A stretch of DNA of 18,940 bases. Source: Nitrospiraceae bacterium. Lineage in GTDB: Bacteria; Nitrospirota; Thermodesulfovibrionia; Thermodesulfovibrionales; Dissulfurispiraceae. Location of the stretch: assembly GCA_003170655.1 (NCBI GenBank), contig PMYY01000210.1, positions 3,989 through 22,928 on the forward strand. The letters are read 5' to 3'. Each line of letters opens with the position of its first letter. Position 1 is the stretch's first letter. Below the pieces are notes generated by a model that was not told the origin of the DNA, made no database searches, and saw nothing but the letters and a program-made list of their open reading frames with translations. Made by a program: the position numbers and the translations under genes. Of the stretch, positions 15,291 through 18,940 are shown piece by piece.

Positions 15291-16355
15291 ATGGTAAAAG
15301 TTCTTATTGTAGACGATTCCGCATTCATGAGAAATGCCCTTACGAGCATGCTCGCATCGGATCCCGAAATTTCCATAGTCGGGACCGCGCGGGACGGTCT
15401 GGAAGCTATTGAAAAGATCGCAAGTCTGCGGCCGGATGTAGTTACAATGGACGTTGAAATGCCTCGTATGGACGGCATTACTGCCTTGAAACATATTATG
15501 GAGAAGGCCCCCGTTCCGGTTATCATGGTGAGCTCGCTGACCAATGAAGGCGCTAAGGTAACTCTTGATGCGCTTGACCTGGGGGCCGTCGATTTTATTC
15601 CGAAGAATCTCTCCGAACTTTCCGTCAACATCGTCAAGATCAAAGAAGTATTGCTGGACAAAATTAAGCAGATTGCCAGACGCGGACCAATCAGGCGAAT
15701 CGTCAGGCCAATCGACAAGGCTGCCATAGAGACCAAGATCCGCGAACTACGCCTCACTGTGCCTCAGAGGGCAACAGGTGAAAGAAAGACCAGCGTTGTT
15801 GCCATCGGAACTTCGACCGGCGGGCCCAGGGCACTCCAGGAAATTATCACTGTACTGCCGAAAGATTTTCCGGTGCCAATCGTCATCGCCCAGCATATGC
15901 CTCCGAATTTTACAGGACCGTTTGCAGAGAGATTGAACCAGTTGAGCAAGATCGAGGTCAAGGAAGCTCAAGAGGGCGATCAGTTAAAGCCGGGCCTTGC
16001 CTTGCTTGCACCAGGACGGGGACATATGAAAGTCGTGAAGAAACGCACGCTTGAGTTGGTTGTGACCATTTCCGAAAACAGGGAGGAGTTTGCTTACCGA
16101 CCATCTGTCGACGCCCTGATACTCTCCATAGCCGAATGCTATCCCGGAAGAGCACTGGGGGTCATCCTGACAGGTATGGGAAACGATGGTCTTAAAGGGT
16201 TGACCGAATTGAAACGAAACGGAGGCAGGGTCTTTGCCCAGAATGAACAGACGTGCGTGGTCTATGGGATGCCGAAGGCTGTGGTAGATGCCGGCTTAGC
16301 TGACAAAGTCCTTTCGCTGGAAGAGATGGCGGGAGAAATCATAAATGCCGTATAA
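15291..16355 (+). CDS. cheB: Chemoreceptor methylesterase/deamidase CheB
   Basis: The product is 354 residues: a receiver domain (1-120) with acidic D8/D9, phosphoacceptor D54 in TMDVEMPRMDG and K105, a linker (about 121-165), and the CheB methylesterase domain (168-354). The catalytic triad is visible as S175 in IGTSTGGP, H202 in QHMPPNF and D299 in GMGNDG. CheB removes receptor methyl groups when phosphorylated by CheA, balancing CheR for adaptation. CGGAG (15277-15281) supports the ATG. It closes the main che cluster; the next gene follows after 68 bases. The presence of both CheR and CheB shows methylation-based adaptation. Confidence 0.97.
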   Translation: MVKVLIVDDSAFMRNALTSMLASDPEISIVGTARDGLEAIEKIASLRPDVVTMDVEMPRMDGITALKHIMEKAPVPVIMVSSLTNEGAKVTLDALDLGAVDFIPKNLSELSVNIVKIKEVLLDKIKQIARRGPIRRIVRPIDKAAIETKIRELRLTVPQRATGERKTSVVAIGTSTGGPRALQEIITVLPKDFPVPIVIAQHMPPNFTGPFAERLNQLSKIEVKEAQEGDQLKPGLALLAPGRGHMKVVKKRTLELVVTISENREEFAYRPSVDALILSIAECYPGRALGVILTGMGNDGLKGLTELKRNGGRVFAQNEQTCVVYGMPKAVVDAGLADKVLSLEEMAGEIINAV

Positions 16356-16423
16356 TGTATTATAATCTTGCGTGTATCCCGAATGTTGAGCAATAGGGTA
16401 CATGACTAAGGGGGCGAAGAAGA

Positions 16424-17260
16424 ATGAAGAGCGACTTAGAGAGGATCATACTTGATACCATAGACATACCGAGTCTCCCTACGGTTGCTATGAAAGCACT
16501 GGAGCTCATAAATGACGACGGCGCATCGATAAATGAGCTCGAGAAGATTATCTCTCAGGATCAGTCCTTTTCAGCAAGGTTGCTCAGGATTGCCAATTCC
16601 CCATATTACGGGATGAACCGGCGAATCGACACTATATCCAGCGGTGTCATGCTTATCGGGTTCAATACAATGAAATCTCTAGTAGTTGCCGCTTCGCTGA
16701 AGGACATGCACCGCAAATTCGGTCTGTTTGAGCAGAAACTGTGGGAACATAGCCTCGGCGTCTCGGTGGCGTCCTCACTTATTGCCAAGGTCACAAAAAT
16801 GGTCCAGCCCGAGGAGGCCCTAGTTGCCGGACTTATCCATGATGTTGGAAAGACGATTCTGAATAACAGTCTACCCGACAAGTATACATTGGTTTCGCAA
16901 AAGGTTTATGAAGAAGGCGCATTCTTCAAGGATGTAGAGGCCGAATTCCTGGGATATACCCATTGTGACGTCGGCGGGTTGATTGCACGGAAATGGAAGC
17001 TCCCCAAGAACCTGGAGATTGTAATAGAATACCATCATACTGAATCCCTGCCGGTGTTTGAGGACAGCGCGTTCGAAGCCCTATGCCAGATCGTCAGCGT
17101 TGCTGATGCAATATGTCTTAGCCTGTCGATCGGGCTCAAAGGCCCTGATAATGTCAAAGTTCCATATAATGTCTTAGGTCTAAGTGAATCGGGATATAAC
17201 AAGTTCCTGGAACTTTTCAAGGCGAATTATGCTGAACAGAAGGCAAAGCTGACTGAATAG
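16424..17260 (+). CDS. HDOD-domain signalling protein
   Basis: The product is 278 residues, nearly all one HDOD domain (about 14-210): IPSLPTVAMKALELIND, QDQSFSARLLRIANSPYYG and ISSGVMLIGFNTMKSLVV are the family's usual sequence. The domain is related to HD phosphohydrolases. Here the metal-ligand set looks complete: H109 (LWEHSLG), H139-D140 (GLIHDVGK), H180 (GYTHCDVG), H204-H205 (EYHHTE) and D228 (VADAI). No GYP motif is present, so it is not a typical cyclic-di-GMP phosphodiesterase. HDOD proteins occur in many two-component and motility clusters, mostly without a defined reaction. AAGGGGG (16408-16414) supports the ATG. Position after cheB suggests, but does not prove, a motility role. 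Confidence 0.9.
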   Translation: MKSDLERIILDTIDIPSLPTVAMKALELINDDGASINELEKIISQDQSFSARLLRIANSPYYGMNRRIDTISSGVMLIGFNTMKSLVVAASLKDMHRKFGLFEQKLWEHSLGVSVASSLIAKVTKMVQPEEALVAGLIHDVGKTILNNSLPDKYTLVSQKVYEEGAFFKDVEAEFLGYTHCDVGGLIARKWKLPKNLEIVIEYHHTESLPVFEDSAFEALCQIVSVADAICLSLSIGLKGPDNVKVPYNVLGLSESGYNKFLELFKANYAEQKAKLTE

Positions 17261-17295
17261 TCTCACGCCCGAATCAAGCAATCAATCGGCAGGAA

Positions 17296-17322
17296 TAAAG
17301 TATATTTCCTTTACCACGATAT
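17296..17322 (+). promoter_or_regulatory. Candidate sigma-28 (FliA) promoter
   Basis: TAAAGTAT (17296-17303), an 11-base spacer, and CACGATAT (17315-17322) compare with the enteric sigma-28 consensus TAAAGTTT-N11-GCCGATAA: seven of eight in the first box, and five of eight including the CGATA core in the second, at exact spacing. A sigma-28 gene is encoded at 7863. The predicted transcript start (about 17328-17330) coincides with the ATG of the next small gene. Confidence 0.6.
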
Positions 17323-17329
17323 AGATATT

Positions 17330-17521
17330 ATGGCAGATGATGACGAATTAAGACAGATTTACAGCATTTCGGGCCTGTCGGCGATACGGCAGGGATATAT
17401 GTTCGCGAGGACTCGCCTCAGGAAGAGACCGGAAAAGAAAAAGAATTTTGCCGAAGAGTTCAAGAAAGCTGCCGAAGAGGGCGGCGAAGAAGTAAATAAT
17501 GGAATCGACATAAAGGTATAA
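17330..17521 (+). CDS. Small protein of unknown function, probable sigma-28 target
   Basis: I do not recognise this 63-residue product. It starts MADDDELRQIYSISGLSAIR, has a basic centre (RTRLRKRPEKKK, 28-39), then a predicted charged helix (NFAEEFKKAAEEGGEE) and an acidic/hydrophobic end. There is no signal peptide or membrane helix. No Shine-Dalgarno lies before the ATG at 17330, but a good sigma-28-type promoter ends eight bases upstream, so the mRNA may be leaderless. An internal ATG at 17399, behind AGGGA (17391-17395), would give a 40-residue form but with only three bases of spacing. It lies alone between the HDOD gene and a terminator. A motility-related role is inferred only from promoter and place; it does not resemble FlgM. 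Confidence 0.6.
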   Translation: MADDDELRQIYSISGLSAIRQGYMFARTRLRKRPEKKKNFAEEFKKAAEEGGEEVNNGIDIKV

Positions 17522-17531
17522 ATTTCCCACC

Positions 17532-17548
17532 CCGGAATATTTTTCCGG
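17532..17548. repeat. Short perfect hairpin behind the small gene
   Basis: CCGGAA (17532-17537) and TTCCGG (17543-17548) form a six-base-pair stem with a five-base loop, starting 11 bases after the stop of the small gene. No T-tract follows, so it is not by itself a terminator; it could protect the 3' end of the transcript. Confidence 0.5.
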
Positions 17549-17558
17549 TAGAACAAAT

Positions 17559-17642
17559 CGTAGGGGCACGCCTTGTGGTGCCCCTTTTTAGTGTTTTCCC
17601 TCCCGTGCACAATAAAGAACAACCACAAGGGCCGCCCATACG
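17559..17642. repeat. Imperfect inverted-repeat element (REP/MITE-like)
   Basis: The 21 bases at 17559-17579 and the reverse complement of 17622-17642 agree at 17 of 21 positions; the shared blocks are CGTA, GGGC and CCTTGTGGT. The arms flank 42 bases. Each arm is itself partly palindromic, the left strongly so. The ACCACAAGG-GGGC-CCTAC-like wording resembles dispersed palindromic repeats seen between genes in many bacterial genomes, from memory rather than a search. It occupies most of the gap between the small gene and flgF. Confidence 0.55.
17563..17589 (+). terminator. Rho-independent terminator after the small gene
   Basis: GGGGCAC (17563-17569) pairs perfectly with GTGCCCC (17578-17584) across an eight-base loop and is followed at once by TTTTT (17585-17589). 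It would end the transcript of the 63-residue gene, and of any read-through from the chemotaxis genes, before flgF. The stem is the left arm of the inverted-repeat element described at 17559-17642. Confidence 0.8.
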
Positions 17643-17645
17643 GTC

Positions 17646-17661
17646 AGGCATCAATATTGCT
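17646..17661 (+). promoter_or_regulatory. Candidate sigma-54 (RpoN) promoter for flgF-flgG
   Basis: GGCATCAATATTGCT has GG (17647-17648) and GC (17659-17660) separated by exactly ten bases, with GGCA and TTGC as in the consensus TGGCAC-N5-TTGC. Transcription would start near 17672, leaving a short leader containing AAGGAGG (17678-17684) before the flgF ATG. Sigma-54 control of rod and hook genes is common in bacteria with polar flagella. Position, just after a terminator, supports it. Confidence 0.65.
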
Positions 17662-17690
17662 CTGTTTATCTCAGCACAAGGAGGTTTCAC

Positions 17691-18419
17691 ATGTATAAAG
17701 GGATTTACACGGCGATAACAGGTTCCAATCTCAAGATGATGGAACTCGACAATATCGCCAATAACCTTGCCAATGTTAGCACCAATGGATTCAAGAGGAC
17801 CTCTTTCTCCAGCCGCCTCTATCCTATTATGGAAGGGCTCTCACAAAGTTCAACGGCAACACTGCCCGATGCACGGGCAATGGCGTGGACCGGAAAGTAT
17901 GCGATCGACTCCGGGCAAGGCACTTTCCAGACGACCGGAAATCCGCTTGATACTGCAATAAGTGGAGAAGGCTTTTTTGTGGTTGATGTCAACGGCCAGA
18001 CTAATTTTACCAGAGACGGTTCCTTCGCCGTAAATAGAGATGGATTTCTAACGACAAGCGGCGGGCATAACGTTATAGGCATATCCGGCAAACCCGTCAA
18101 GATTGGAAAGGATGTCAAGTCAGCGCCTGTAATAGCTGCCGATGGTAGTGTGTCCGTTGACGGGAATATCGTCGGGCGAATCAAGATTGATAAGATTACT
18201 GATGTCCAGTACGTGGCGGATTCACTATTTACGGGAAAGGATGCTGGGCCGGCCACGGCAGAGATAAAGCAGGGAAGTATAGAAAAGTCGAATGTCAATC
18301 CTTTGCGGGAGTTGGTCAGCATGATCACCGCCGAAAGGGAATTCCAGTCAATACAACAGATGATCAAGAGTTTCGACCAGCTGACCGAAAGGGCAGTAAA
18401 CGAAATAGCAAAGGTTTAG
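17691..18419 (+). CDS. flgF: Flagellar proximal rod protein FlgF
   Basis: The product is 242 residues (FlgF is about 250). The N-terminal rod helix reads MYKGIYTAITGSNLKMMELD then NIANNLANVSTNGFKR (21-36), the flagellar basal-body rod signature. The middle has SGEGFFVVD and NFTRDGSFAVNRDGFL, shared by FlgE/F/G proteins, and the C-terminal helix has SNVNPLRELVSMITAEREFQ. FlgF forms the proximal rod of the basal body and is exported without a cleaved signal by the FliPQR-FlhAB gate encoded upstream. Its short length and order before flgG favour FlgF over FlgG. AAGGAGG (17678-17684) and a sigma-54-type promoter precede it. Confidence 0.92.
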   Translation: MYKGIYTAITGSNLKMMELDNIANNLANVSTNGFKRTSFSSRLYPIMEGLSQSSTATLPDARAMAWTGKYAIDSGQGTFQTTGNPLDTAISGEGFFVVDVNGQTNFTRDGSFAVNRDGFLTTSGGHNVIGISGKPVKIGKDVKSAPVIAADGSVSVDGNIVGRIKIDKITDVQYVADSLFTGKDAGPATAEIKQGSIEKSNVNPLRELVSMITAEREFQSIQQMIKSFDQLTERAVNEIAKV

Positions 18420-18467
18420 GGAAGATATGAGTAATAAACGAGTCACGAAGAATGAGGAGGAAATGAA

Positions 18468-18940
18468 ATGATAAGGGCACTCTTCAGTGCGGCTAGCGGT
18501 ATGCAGGCTCAGCAGATGAACATAGACGTAATCTCAAACAATATAGCAAACGTTAATACGGCAGGCTTCAAGGGAAGCAGACCTTCTTTCCAGGACCTTG
18601 TATATCAGACGATGTCGACCGCCGGCGCCTCATCATCGCAAAGCACAACTATTCCCACAGGTATGCAGCTGGGCCTTGGTGTGAAGCCAGTATCGATCCA
18701 GAAGCTTTTCACACAGGGAGATTTCCAGAACACCGGCAACAGCCTCGATTTGGTAATCGAAGGTGATGGTTTCTTTCAGGTCACTATGCCAGACGGCACA
18801 GTAAACTATACAAGGGCAGGCTCCTTCACGATGGATAAGGACGGCAAGGTGGTCAGTTCAGACGGCAATCCTCTAGAACCCGCAATCACAATCCCGGCAA
18901 ACACGACCAGTATTACTGTAGGTTCGGACGGAACAGTGTC
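18468..18940 (+). CDS. flgG: Flagellar distal rod protein FlgG, N-terminal part (continues past the window)
   Basis: From ATG 18468 the frame stays open to the window end (157 codons). It opens MIRALFSAASGMQAQQMNID, then NNIANVNTAGFKGSRPSFQD, the rod signature in its FlgG form, followed by LVYQTMSTAG (FlgG usually has DLLYQ). A FlgG-specific segment follows: PTGMQLGLGVKP and FTQGDFQNTGNSLDLVIEGD. FlgG makes the distal rod. GGAGG (18456-18460) lies seven bases before the start. It follows flgF after 48 bases and should share its promoter. Truncation is only due to the window edge. Confidence 0.95.
   Translation, partial: MIRALFSAASGMQAQQMNIDVISNNIANVNTAGFKGSRPSFQDLVYQTMSTAGASSSQSTTIPTGMQLGLGVKPVSIQKLFTQGDFQNTGNSLDLVIEGDGFFQVTMPDGTVNYTRAGSFTMDKDGKVVSSDGNPLEPAITIPANTTSITVGSDGTV

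Noticed and set aside
17613..17638. A second sigma-28-like promoter (TAAAGAAC then GCCGCCCA) before flgF.
   Set aside because: The spacer is ten instead of eleven bases, the -10 lacks GATAA, and it lies within the inverted-repeat element, so the match is probably chance.
17261..18940. A CRISPR array, tRNA or prophage boundary near the non-coding stretch at the right end.
   Set aside because: No regularly spaced direct repeats, cloverleaf sequence, integrase or att-like duplication is visible; only the hairpins and inverted-repeat element described.

Overview
The window is a contiguous, all plus-strand block of flagellar and chemotaxis genes with no sign of a mobile element. Gene content (FlhF/FlhG, CheZ, a WhiG/FliA-type sigma factor, a HEAT-repeat protein and an HDOD protein mixed into the chemotaxis genes) suggests a motile Gram-negative bacterium, probably with polar flagella. 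A Nitrospirota or former deltaproteobacterial (Geobacter-like) lineage seems most likely. This lineage guess is inference from gene order, not from a marker gene.

Positions 1-7784 hold the C-ring and export gate genes: the 3' end of fliM, fliN, a fused fliO-fliP, fliQ, fliR, flhB and flhA, then the two nucleotide-binding proteins that set flagellar position and number (flhF, flhG). Spacing is tight, with stop/start overlaps at fliP-fliQ and flhF-flhG, so this looks like one transcription unit. After 78 bases comes fliA (sigma-28, about 7863-8615), which may belong to the same unit.

Positions 8702-16355 are the signalling half: a 615-residue HEAT-repeat protein translationally coupled to cheR, two cheY genes, cheA without a recognisable P2 domain, a protein joining a CheW domain to a complete CheZ phosphatase, and cheB. 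An HDOD-domain gene follows (16424-17260). No receptor gene, stand-alone cheW, stand-alone cheZ, cheD or cheC is present here. The CheW-CheZ fusion would place the CheY-P phosphatase inside the receptor array by covalent linkage.

Positions 17261-18940 change regulatory regime. A 63-codon gene of unknown function sits directly behind a good sigma-28-type promoter whose predicted transcript would start almost at the ATG. After it come an imperfect inverted-repeat element whose left arm is a rho-independent terminator, a sigma-54-type promoter, flgF, and flgG running off the end of the window. Export genes, the sigma factor, one probable sigma-28 target and a sigma-54-controlled rod operon therefore lie together, matching a layered flagellar gene hierarchy.

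Most notable: the CheW-CheZ fusion, the FliO-FliP fusion with an internal signal peptide that could separate the two halves, the HEAT-repeat protein embedded in the chemotaxis genes, and the probably leaderless small gene at 17330.
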